From positions 1 to 12,452 of the forward strand of contig DASTHV010000076.1 in the NCBI GenBank assembly GCA_035718045.1: DNA of 12,452 bases. Direction: 5' to 3'. Numbering within the stretch: the stretch's first letter is position 1; each line of letters begins with the position of its first letter. Origin of the DNA: DASTHV01 sp035718045 (GTDB lineage: Bacteria; Patescibacteriota; Saccharimonadia; Saccharimonadales; UBA10212). The position numbers and the translations under genes are program-made. Positions 5,930 through 11,670 of this stretch are shown piece after piece. The notes under the pieces were generated by a model, which did not search any database, had not been told where the DNA came from, and worked only from the letters and a program-made list of their open reading frames with translations.

Positions 5930-6766
5930 TCAGGAATGATAATGAACTGTGAAAGCTACAAGGTTGTTGAGCATATGCACCAGGATTCCGGCGTACAGAG
6001 CGCCAGTTTTTTCGCGCATATAAACCAATACTACCGATAAGATGAACGTATCGATGGCCGCGCCCCATACTAGCGGCGAGCCACTGCCGATTTCCAGGTG
6101 GGCAATGCCAAAGATGGCGCTGGTAAGCAGCAGCGCCGGTAAAAATCGCCAGTATTTACGCAGCCCGGAATACAAATAACCCCGCACCAGAGTTTCCTCG
6201 CCCAGCGGCGGCAGAATGACCAGCGCCAAAAAGGCCAGCGTGTTATCAGAAGTAGTGTGCAAATTATTAAAGCCGATATTCTGCTGCTCATTATTGATGT
6301 TTGGCGAAACAATGCCAATGATTACCCCAACGATTATCAGCACTAGATAAAAAGCGCCAAATCCGATAATCGCCCTCAGCAAATCTCCCCAGACGGGTCG
6401 TCTACCCAGACCAATCGCACTCAATCGCAGACCGCGCCGCCGCACCACCCATAAAACTAACGCCACAGCCAGACTTTCGGCCAGCAATACGTAAAAGAAT
6501 TGGGCGGCGATAGAGTTGTCAAAAAAGCCGGAGCTGACGTGGGGATGAACGATGGTCAGGATGATTTCTACGAAAATCGCCGCCGTGAACTGGCTGAACA
6601 AAAATATCAGGATGGTGTTTAGAACTATCCAGCCGGGACTACTGAAGCCTTTGGCTGGTTTGGCCGGTTTGTCGGGCTTGAACAAATCCTGTTTTTCATA
6701 TCGCTGGTTATCCGAGTCCGCTGGGCGATGGTGAAATTTGCGGCGAATCGGGCGCTTGGTTTTCAT
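5930..6766 (-). CDS. CPBP family intramembrane metalloprotease (CAAX/Abi type)
   Basis: Multi-pass membrane protein of 278 residues with an N-terminal basic cytoplasmic tail (residues 1-45, rich in K, R and P) and about seven hydrophobic segments. The CPBP/Abi motifs are complete: EETLVRG (Glu190, Glu191, Arg195), FGIAH (His223) and HMLNN (His264, Asn268), forming the glutamate-type proteolytic centre described for Rce1-like enzymes. Bacterial members act on prenylated or signalling peptides, maturation substrates or immunity functions; the substrate here is unknown. The ATG at 6766 lies 3 nt after the rseP stop with no Shine-Dalgarno site, so translation is probably coupled to rseP. Two intramembrane proteases side by side suggest a joint membrane-proteolysis role, which is inference. 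It ends in TGA. Confidence 0.9.
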   Translation of the reverse strand: MKTKRPIRRKFHHRPADSDNQRYEKQDLFKPDKPAKPAKGFSSPGWIVLNTILIFLFSQFTAAIFVEIILTIVHPHVSSGFFDNSIAAQFFYVLLAESLAVALVLWVVRRRGLRLSAIGLGRRPVWGDLLRAIIGFGAFYLVLIIVGVIIGIVSPNINNEQQNIGFNNLHTTSDNTLAFLALVILPPLGEETLVRGYLYSGLRKYWRFLPALLLTSAIFGIAHLEIGSGSPLVWGAAIDTFILSVVLVYMREKTGALYAGILVHMLNNLVAFTVHYHS

Positions 6767-6769
6767 CTG

Positions 6770-7957
6770 TTAAAAGAAGCGTTTAACGTCAACTACGGTT
6801 ATAAGCGCCACCAGCCCTAGCAGCAATACGAAGCTGGTGCCGACGATTCGCTCTTCCACGACCCGGCTTAAGGGGCGCCGGAAAATGCCCCTGGACACTA
6901 GCATCATCGCTAAGCGGCCGCCGTCCAAAGCCGGTATGGGCAAAACGTTCATCAGGGCCAGGGTAAGTGATATCAAGGCAATTAAAAACAGCATAAAATG
7001 CAGCCCCAGACTGCCGTAATCCCACAGCGCCACGCCGATGGCCACCGGACCGCCGACTTGACTGCTGGCCTCGGTTTGGCCGTTGACGCGGGCGGTATGA
7101 TTCCCTGTTACGCCGCCGGCAATCAACGAGCCCAGGCCGCCAAAGGCGTGGCCGATGCCGACAAAAGTCAGTTTGAATATCTGGCCGGTCAAACCTACGG
7201 CTACTACCGGCGCGCTCCAAGTGGAGCGTTGAATTTGTATCGGGTTGGGAATAATGCCCAGATAACCCTGAGGGTTATCTGTCTTAAGGCTGGCCTGCAC
7301 GGCATTTTTACTGAGCAATTGAATATGGCTGGTCATGATTTGATTACCCCGCTCATAGGTAATTGTCACTTTCTGGCCGGCAAAAGCTTGGGTGGCATCA
7401 TGCACCTGCTCGTCTGTTTTAAGTTGGCGGGTTTGGTGGGCGTCGCTGATTTTCAAAAGTGAATCAGTGGGCCTTAGACCGGCTTTGTCAGCTGGAGAGC
7501 CGGGTACGATGGCCCCGGTAAGTACCATCTGCTTTATCACATGGGTATCGCTGGCGACGGTAAACTGCTCTTCGCCGATATTGTTGTTAGTCAGCAGTTT
7601 GGGCATTCCCCACCAGGCTAAAACCGTCAGAATCAACAGGCCGGCCAGCAGATTCATCAGGACGCCGGCCAGCATTATCTTAGCCTTGGCGGGAAGCGAA
7701 GCCGCTCCCAAGCTGCCCTTACGTTCGTCAGAATCGTTCTCGCCCTTAAGCTTTACAAAGCCGCCCAGCGGCAGCCAGTTCAGGCTTAAAATCATGCCTG
7801 ATTTGAGTTTTTTACCCCAGATTCGCGGCGGGAAGCCTAGGCCATATTCTTCGGCTATGACGCCGTTGCGGCGAGCCACGATAAAATGCCCCCATTCGTG
7901 CACCAGCACCAGGCCGATAAATAAAATAATTCCAACGGCGAATACCAAAAACTGCAT
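6770..7957 (-). CDS. rseP: RseP-type site-2 intramembrane zinc metalloprotease (M50)
   Basis: Cleaves transmembrane substrates within the membrane, typically anti-sigma factors and leftover signal peptides. The first membrane segment holds the zinc motif HEWGH (residues 20-24). A PDZ domain (about residues 140-220, with GAIVPGSPADKAGLRPTDSLLKI) follows the second membrane segment, and the late NVLPIPALDGGR motif supplies the third metal ligand. At 395 residues it is somewhat shorter than E. coli RseP (450, two PDZ domains), with one PDZ. It starts at ATG 7957; AAGGAG is only 1 nt upstream, while TATACT lies 8 nt upstream, so the mRNA may be leaderless. In many bacteria dxr, cdsA and uppS lie between frr and rseP; here they are absent. 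Identification is secure. Confidence 0.95.
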   Translation of the reverse strand: MQFLVFAVGIILFIGLVLVHEWGHFIVARRNGVIAEEYGLGFPPRIWGKKLKSGMILSLNWLPLGGFVKLKGENDSDERKGSLGAASLPAKAKIMLAGVLMNLLAGLLILTVLAWWGMPKLLTNNNIGEEQFTVASDTHVIKQMVLTGAIVPGSPADKAGLRPTDSLLKISDAHQTRQLKTDEQVHDATQAFAGQKVTITYERGNQIMTSHIQLLSKNAVQASLKTDNPQGYLGIIPNPIQIQRSTWSAPVVAVGLTGQIFKLTFVGIGHAFGGLGSLIAGGVTGNHTARVNGQTEASSQVGGPVAIGVALWDYGSLGLHFMLFLIALISLTLALMNVLPIPALDGGRLAMMLVSRGIFRRPLSRVVEERIVGTSFVLLLGLVALITVVDVKRFF

Positions 7958-7977
7958 ACTCCTTAAGTATAACGCAT

Positions 7978-8045
7978 TAGGACATAGGACTTTAGTATAT
8001 AGGATTTAGAAAATCTGTATCCTAAATCCTGTTTCCTGAATCCTA
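7978..8045. repeat. TAGGAnn heptad array with inverted half, between frr and rseP
   Basis: The plus-strand heptads are TAGGACA, TAGGACT, TTAGTAT, then TAGGATT, TAGAAAA (7978-8013). They are followed by four inverted units TATCCTA, AATCCTG, TTTCCTG, AATCCTA (8018-8045). The halves can fold: AGGATTTAG (8001-8009) pairs with CTAAATCCT (8022-8030). The array fills almost the whole gap between the frr stop and the rseP start. Confidence 0.7.
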
Positions 8046-8046
8046 T

Positions 8047-8610
8047 TTAAATTGTCAGGATTTCATGTTCTTTGGCTTTGGTAAGCTCGTCTACGGCAGT
8101 TTTTTCTTTGGCCAACAGCTCGTCGATTTGCTTTTTTAAACGCTCCAGTTCATCGCGGCCGATTTGCTTGCTCTTTTCGGCGGTTTCGGCTTTTTGAATG
8201 GCTTCGTGACGGACATTGCGAGCGGCAATGGCATAATCTTCAGTTTTTTGATGCAGAATACGAACCATCTGCTGACGGGTTTCCTCAGTTAGTGGCGGAA
8301 TTTGAATCCTTACCACCCGTCCATCGTCAGCCGGATTTAGACCCAGGCTCTGGTCCTCGCGGATAGCTTCTGAAATGGCCTGAAGATTGTTAGGGTCAAA
8401 CGGAGTAATCTGTAGTAACTGTGCTTCCGGCGCGGTAATCGAGCCAACCGCCTTAAGCGGCATCTGTTGACCGTAAACCTCTACAGCAACGGCGTCCAGC
8501 ATGCCAGGATGGGCCCGGCCGGTGCGGATTTTACCGATTTCCTGTTTAAAATGGACGGCCGCGGCGTCTAGCTTGGTCTTGGCTTCTTGCAACAGCTGAT
8601 TTGGATTCAC
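8047..8610 (-). CDS. frr: Ribosome recycling factor
   Basis: With EF-G, splits post-termination ribosomes into subunits. The 187-residue length and the pattern fit the family: the N-terminal helix ends in KIRTGRAHPGMLD, the beta domain holds VYGQQMPLKAVGSI and LLQITPFDP, and the long C-terminal helices carry VVRIQIPPLTEETRQQMV, then NVRHEAI and charged coiled-coil repeats. The start is GTG at 8610 with no usable Shine-Dalgarno site; TATAAT lies 6 nt upstream (8622-8617), so the mRNA is probably leaderless. In most bacteria pyrH precedes frr; here a plus-strand GC-rich island takes that place, so frr relies on its own promoter. Identification is certain. Confidence 0.97.
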   Translation of the reverse strand: MNPNQLLQEAKTKLDAAAVHFKQEIGKIRTGRAHPGMLDAVAVEVYGQQMPLKAVGSITAPEAQLLQITPFDPNNLQAISEAIREDQSLGLNPADDGRVVRIQIPPLTEETRQQMVRILHQKTEDYAIAARNVRHEAIQKAETAEKSKQIGRDELERLKKQIDELLAKEKTAVDELTKAKEHEILTI

Positions 8611-8616
8611 GCCCTA

Positions 8617-8622
8617 ATTATA
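8617..8622 (-). promoter_or_regulatory. frr promoter -10 box, probably leaderless transcript
   Basis: Perfect TATAAT on the minus strand ending 6 nt before the frr GTG. A start 7 nt downstream of the box would be the first base of the start codon. The -35 is weak: TTTTCA at 17 nt, or TTGGCG too close at 8 nt. It is back-to-back with the island 1 promoter. Confidence 0.6.
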
Positions 8623-8630
8623 CAACATTT

Positions 8631-8667
8631 CGCCAATCTTGAAAAGTTTATGCTTTTGTTTTATAAT
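8631..8667 (+). promoter_or_regulatory. Sigma-70-like promoter of GC-rich island 1
   Basis: TTGAAA (8639-8644), exactly 17 nt, then perfect TATAAT (8662-8667); the predicted start is near 8674. It is preceded by CGCCAAT, giving CGCCAATCTTGA (8631-8642), a 12-nt string that recurs with one mismatch at the -35 of island 2 (11023-11034). It is divergent from the frr promoter, with the boxes 16 nt apart. Confidence 0.75.
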
Positions 8668-8694
8668 CTGTCAAAGCGTCAACGGGTTCGACAA

Positions 8695-8727
8695 CACGTA
8701 AAAACGTGCGGCCCTGTTTGGCCGTAC
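8695..8727 (+). promoter_or_regulatory. Leader with two overlapping hairpins before island 1 genes
   Basis: CACGT (8695-8699) pairs with ACGTG (8704-8708). GTGCGGCC (8706-8713) pairs with GGCCGTAC (8720-8727) with one G-T wobble. The two helices share 8706-8708, so full formation is partly exclusive. The Shine-Dalgarno AAGGAG follows at 8735-8740. This could be a translational switch or merely a stabilised leader. Confidence 0.35.
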
Positions 8728-8744
8728 CTACCGGAAGGAGAACC

Positions 8745-9194
8745 GTGAGCGTACTTGGACGTTTGGAGGCCATGTCGGTCTTCGCGCTGCTGGCCAGCGC
8801 GGGAGCCTACTGGCTGGCTCGCGCCTGTGGTAACCGCCAGGACCTGGACGGCCTGCGTTGGGCAGTCATCCTCTTTGGAGGAGCCAGCATCGGGCTGGGC
8901 TATCAGTTGGGCATTCTCCGGCCGCAGGACTTCCTGCTGCTGGGAGCGGCCACCTGCTGGTGGCTCGCCGCGACCCGGTTCGGCGACGACAAGGAGTCGT
9001 CGTTCGTGTTCGTCGTGGCCACCATGGGCATCCTCGCCCTGTGGTCCTGGCAGTACGACATGAGCCGGGACGAATATCTGGTCAGCTTCGGGCTGAGCGT
9101 CGTCGTCCCGCTGCTGCTGCTCGGCAACCTCTACCTGAGGAATCCGCGCCGCAGCGACGGACTGCCCGAGGGCAGTCGGGCGATCCACTTCTAG
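8745..9194 (+). CDS. Predicted five-helix membrane protein, unknown, GC-rich island 1
   Basis: I do not recognise the family. It has 149 residues from GTG 8745, which is preceded by GGAAGGAG; an earlier in-frame GTG (8706) lies inside the leader hairpins and is unlikely. Five hydrophobic segments are visible: near residues 10-26 (MSVFALLASAGAYWLA), 40-57 (WAVILFGGASIGLGYQLG), 62-78 (DFLLLGAATCWWLAAT), 87-104 (FVFVVATMGILALWSW) and 114-132 (FGLSVVVPLLLLGNLYL). The C-terminus is short and polar (RNPRRSDGLPEGSRAIHF). Codons end mostly in G or C, unlike the flanking minus-strand genes, and the gene opposes them. It heads a two-gene unit with its own promoter and terminator, inserted between tsf and frr. 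A minus-strand frame over the same bases is Gly/Gln/Arg-rich and lacks a ribosome site, so plus is the coding strand. Confidence 0.75.
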   Translation: MSVLGRLEAMSVFALLASAGAYWLARACGNRQDLDGLRWAVILFGGASIGLGYQLGILRPQDFLLLGAATCWWLAATRFGDDKESSFVFVVATMGILALWSWQYDMSRDEYLVSFGLSVVVPLLLLGNLYLRNPRRSDGLPEGSRAIHF

Positions 9195-9207
9195 ACCAAG
9201 GAGGGTC

Positions 9208-9366
9208 ATGCAAATTCTCGCAGCACTCGGCGCCTACGGCGTGCTTGCCCTGGGCCTGACCGGCATGGGGCTAGTGCTGGACAAGAACCGACAGGAGCAG
9301 GTCGTCGGCCTGGCCCTGCTGGCCGGCGCGGCGGTACTCGGTAAGACCGTCGCCGGCATGGTGTAG
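9208..9366 (+). CDS. 52-aa two-helix membrane protein, island 1
   Basis: Short gene starting MQILAALGAYGVLALGL at ATG 9208, behind a strong AAGGAGG (9198-9204) at 3 nt spacing and 13 nt after the previous stop. Two hydrophobic segments, about residues 2-23 and 32-50, flank a charged turn (DKNRQEQ), a helical-hairpin layout like small membrane regulators, holin-like proteins or toxin peptides; none can be chosen from the sequence. Of the 51 codons after the start, only 9 end in A or T, the same bias as the upstream gene. It is the last gene before the hairpins at 9378-9459, so it is almost certainly cotranscribed with the five-helix protein and may act with it. Confidence 0.7.
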   Translation: MQILAALGAYGVLALGLTGMGLVLDKNRQEQVVGLALLAGAAVLGKTVAGMV

Positions 9367-9377
9367 GTCTTCCGGAG

Positions 9378-9463
9378 GTGGGGTGAGCGCGGTGTAGATT
9401 CGCGCTCACCCCACAGCGGCACGGAAGCCGCTCGAGTATCACTCGCGGCAACCGTGCCGTTTT
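9378..9463 (+). terminator. Double hairpin terminator of island 1
   Basis: First, a perfect 14-bp stem (9378-9391 with 9401-9414, loop 9 nt) begins 11 nt after the stop codon and has no T run. Next, CGGCACGG (9417-9424) pairs with CCGTGCCG (9452-9459). This encloses a symmetric AA/AA internal loop, GCCG/CGGC, a CT bulge and CGAGT/ACTCG, about 17 bp in all, followed by TTTT. The second is a good intrinsic terminator; the first resembles the T-less terminators of GC-rich bacteria. Confidence 0.85.
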
Positions 9464-9470
9464 CAATATC

Positions 9471-9497
9471 AAAAAATACTTAACAAGTTAAGTATTT
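9471..9497 (-). terminator. Intrinsic terminator after tsf
   Basis: Perfect 10-bp AT-rich stem, AAATACTTAA with TTAAGTATTT (9474-9483 and 9488-9497), loop of 4 nt, continuing on the minus strand into TTTG to give a run of six T. It lies 5 nt past the tsf stop. Together with the island 1 terminator it separates two convergent units. Confidence 0.85.
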
Positions 9498-9502
9498 ATT
9501 TA

Positions 9503-10105
9503 CTAGCTGGTTACTTCGCCGATGGCCATCCGGGAAAAGCGACGGACTACAATGTTTTCGCCCAGCTTGGCGTTAGCTTCTTTAACGATATCGCCAACTG
9601 TCTGGTCGGGATTTTTGACAAACGGCTGGTCCAGCAAGCACTTTTCGGCAAAGTGCTTCTTGAGCATACCTTCGACGATTTGAGCAATTATATTGTCCGG
9701 TTTACCGTCGTTTTTGGCTTTTTCGGTGAACTCTTTGCGGGCTTGTTTTTTGACCGATTCGGATATGTCGGACTCGCGCACATACTCCGGCGCGCTGGCC
9801 GCTATATGCAGCGCCATATCCTTGACTAACTCTTTGAATTCGTCAGTTTTAGCTACGAAATCGGTCTCGCAATTAACTTCTACTAAAACGCCGATGCGGC
9901 CGTCGTGCACATAAGAACCGACCAGCCCGGCTCGGGCTTCGCGCTCGCCGCGCTTTTCGGCCTTGGTCAGGCCTTTTTTGCGCATTTCGCTCAAGGCTTT
10001 ATCAAAATCGCCATTGCTTTTCTGCAAGGCTTGCTTAGCGTCGGTGATACCCACGCCGGTCAATTCGCGTAGGCGCTTAATCTCATCAATCGATATTTCG
10101 GCCAT
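9503..10105 (-). CDS. tsf: Elongation factor Ts
   Basis: Guanine nucleotide exchange factor for EF-Tu. The N-terminal UBA-like domain has IKRLRELTGVGITDAKQAL (residues 9-27), and the core has VNCETDFVAKTDEF with TDFV at 81-84, the loop that disturbs the Mg/GDP site of EF-Tu. At 200 residues it is much shorter than E. coli EF-Ts (283) and near the Thermus form (about 196), with a single core subdomain and a C-terminal NAKLGENIVVRRFSRM stretch. The ATG at 10105 follows the rpsB TAA by one base, so translation is tightly coupled and no separate ribosome site is needed. A strong terminator follows. pyrH, normally next, is missing. Identification is certain. Confidence 0.97.
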   Translation of the reverse strand: MAEISIDEIKRLRELTGVGITDAKQALQKSNGDFDKALSEMRKKGLTKAEKRGEREARAGLVGSYVHDGRIGVLVEVNCETDFVAKTDEFKELVKDMALHIAASAPEYVRESDISESVKKQARKEFTEKAKNDGKPDNIIAQIVEGMLKKHFAEKCLLDQPFVKNPDQTVGDIVKEANAKLGENIVVRRFSRMAIGEVTS

Positions 10106-10106
10106 C

Positions 10107-10895
10107 TTACTGCTCCACCTTTTCGGCTTCGGCCGCTGGCTTTGGCTCCTCGGCTGGCTCTTGTTTCGGTTTTTCAGACTTATCGGCAGCCGCCGGTTTA
10201 GCAGCCCTCTTTTTGCCGGCTTCTATAGATTGGCGGACATAATTCAGTATCAGATTGATGGTCTTGGTGGCGTCATCATTGCACGGGATAGAATATTTGA
10301 CAGTAGATGGGTCGGCGTTGGTATCCACCAGCGCCACTACCGGTATGCCTAGCTTGCTGGCTTCCTTAACGGCGATGTCATCGTGCAAAATATCAACTAC
10401 GAACACCGCGCCGGGTTTGGCGGCTAACTCTTTGATGCCGCCATAATGGTGGTTCATGGCGTCGATTTCTTCTTGCATGCGCTGGACTTCAAGCTTGGAA
10501 TAACGGGCCGCCAGCTCGCCGCTGATCATCCGGCTTTCTAAGTCTTTCAGGTGTTTAATGCGAGCGCCGATAGTCGCCGTGTTGGTCAACATACCGCCCA
10601 GCCAACGCTCAGTCACGTATGGCATGCCGGTGGCTTCGGCGACCTCTTTGACCTTATCCTTGGCTTGACGCTTGGTGCTGACCAGCAGAACCTGCTTGCC
10701 GTTGGCGGCGGTTTCCTGCAAGAAATCTAAGGCTTTGTCTAGCGATTCGACGGTCTTAGTCAGGTCGATGATGTGGTTACCGTCGCGCTTGCTATGAATA
10801 TAGGGCGCCATTCGCGGGTGCCAGCGGCTGGTCTTGTGCCCAAAATGGGCACCGGCCTCTAATAGTTGTTTGATGTCTACTTGTACAGTAGCCAC
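10107..10895 (-). CDS. rpsB: 30S ribosomal protein S2 with acidic/basic C-terminal tail
   Basis: Structural protein of the small subunit near the platform. I place the start at GTG 10895, giving (V/M)ATVQVDIKQLLEAGAHFGHKT, because AAAGGA lies 8 nt upstream and the S2 family begins here; an in-frame ATG at 10943 would add 16 unrelated residues. Family signatures are AGAHFGHKTSRWHPRMAPYIHSKRDG, then YVTERWLGGMLTNTATI, and PVVALVDTNADPSTVKYSIPCNDDA. About 35 residues beyond the usual end form a low-complexity tail rich in K, A, E and P. The 5' leader is about 92 nt from the predicted start near 10987 and contains a CCGGA/TCCGG stem, so autoregulation by S2 is possible but unproven. First gene of rpsB-tsf. 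Confidence 0.96.
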   Translation of the reverse strand: MATVQVDIKQLLEAGAHFGHKTSRWHPRMAPYIHSKRDGNHIIDLTKTVESLDKALDFLQETAANGKQVLLVSTKRQAKDKVKEVAEATGMPYVTERWLGGMLTNTATIGARIKHLKDLESRMISGELAARYSKLEVQRMQEEIDAMNHHYGGIKELAAKPGAVFVVDILHDDIAVKEASKLGIPVVALVDTNADPSTVKYSIPCNDDATKTINLILNYVRQSIEAGKKRAAKPAAADKSEKPKQEPAEEPKPAAEAEKVEQ

Positions 10896-10993
10896 TGATT
10901 GATCCTTTCTCACCGGAAGCGTTGGCCAGTCCGGAACCTGCACGGTTGCCGTCTGGAGGATTTGTTTGCTCCCTGTTTAATTTAACTCTTTAG

Positions 10994-11022
10994 ATTATAC
11001 ATTATTTCAGATAAGTTGCAAA
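10994..11022 (-). promoter_or_regulatory. rpsB-tsf promoter
   Basis: Minus-strand TTTGCA (11022-11017), 17 nt, then perfect TATAAT (10999-10994). The predicted start is about 10987. It is back-to-back with the island 2 promoter; the -35 boxes of the two are 8 nt apart, so the two polymerases probably compete. Confidence 0.7.
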
Positions 11023-11059
11023 CGCCAATATTGACTATTATTCGTTTTTATGATATTGA
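11023..11059 (+). promoter_or_regulatory. Promoter of GC-rich island 2
   Basis: TTGACT (11031-11036), 17 nt, then TATTGA (11054-11059), preceded by TGA to make an extended -10 element. CGCCAATATTGA (11023-11034) matches the island 1 element at 11 of 12 positions and at the same place relative to the -35. The predicted start is about 11066. Confidence 0.55.
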
Positions 11060-11097
11060 ATAGGTGTTCGAGGTGCAATCGATATAGGAGGTCAAGG

Positions 11098-11589
11098 GTG
11101 TCGTTTTGGTACGAGGCCGCCATCATCCTCGGCGGCGGCTTCTTCCTCTTCGTGATCTGGTCGGTGAGCATCGGCCCGCTGCGGCGGGACCGCTTGCGGC
11201 AGGCAAGGCTCCTGCGTGAGCTGATCATCGCCGGCTACCAGATTCCCAAGGGGTCAGTGATCACGCAGAACAAGGATGGCGGGACGCTCGTTTTCACCAT
11301 CCTCCAGGGGCAATACAGCTACGGCCTGCATCGGCCGAACGACACGGGCTGGAAGGTCTACCATCACGGCATCGAGGACGGCTCTTGGACCGTCATCAAG
11401 TCGGAGACCTTCAACCGCGAACTGGCGATTCATCTGACTGCCGTCAACGGCCGGCTGATGATGATCGGCCAACCGCAGCTGGAGCTGGAGTTCCTGGACA
11501 AGCCCGAGTACACGGAACTCCAGTTCTTCTACGAGAAACTGCGAGGCCGCGACCCGGATGCAGTCCTGGCGTCAGCCCCGCAGCAGTAG
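11098..11589 (+). CDS. Single-pass membrane protein, unknown, GC-rich island 2
   Basis: I do not recognise the family. It has 163 residues from GTG 11098, chosen because AGGAGGT (11086-11092) lies 5 nt upstream. One membrane segment spans residues 7-25 (AAIILGGGFFLFVIWSVSI), followed by a basic stretch (GPLRRDRLRQARLLRE) that suggests an N-out, C-in anchor. A soluble domain of about 120 residues follows with beta-type strands (GSVITQNKDGGTLVFTILQG, WKVYHHGI, RLMMIGQPQLELEFL) and a final helix (YTELQFFYEKLRGRD). No catalytic motif is evident. Codons end mostly in G or C, and the ribosome site is far stronger than those of the minus-strand genes, as in island 1. It is divergent from rpsB and is the only gene between the shared-motif promoter and a GC-rich hairpin. 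Confidence 0.75.
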   Translation: MSFWYEAAIILGGGFFLFVIWSVSIGPLRRDRLRQARLLRELIIAGYQIPKGSVITQNKDGGTLVFTILQGQYSYGLHRPNDTGWKVYHHGIEDGSWTVIKSETFNRELAIHLTAVNGRLMMIGQPQLELEFLDKPEYTELQFFYEKLRGRDPDAVLASAPQQ

Positions 11590-11601
11590 CACCGCGAACA
11601 T

Positions 11602-11638
11602 GCCCCCGCGCCTTCCTTCCGAGGAAAGGCGCGGGGGC
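11602..11638 (+). terminator. GC-rich hairpin terminator of island 2
   Basis: Perfect 13-bp stem, GCCCCCGCGCCTT (11602-11614) with its complement (11626-11638), and an 11-nt loop that can add three more pairs. It begins 12 nt after the stop codon. Only GGTT follows, so it lacks a real T run, like the first hairpin of island 1. Confidence 0.7.
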
Positions 11639-11670
11639 GGTTCCACGAAACATTTATAAGGAGTGGTTTT

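Noticed and set aside
7392..8009. 205-codon plus-strand frame opposite rseP
   Set aside because: Antisense shadow of a clear M50 protease gene; Ser/Pro/Arg-rich, with no ribosome site or recognisable domain.
8671..8710. tRNA or tmRNA fragment (GGGTTCGAC resembles a T-loop) in the island 1 leader
   Set aside because: The flanking bases do not form a T-arm, and no acceptor or anticodon arm was found on either strand.
8679..9209. 176-codon minus-strand frame opposite island 1
   Set aside because: It lacks a ribosome site and promoter, has low-complexity Gln/Gly/Arg/Asp composition typical of a GC-rich antisense frame, and would overlap the well-supported plus-strand genes.
8745..9366. Insertion sequence or transposon carrying island 1
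   Set aside because: No transposase, no terminal inverted repeats around the island and no target-site duplication could be seen.
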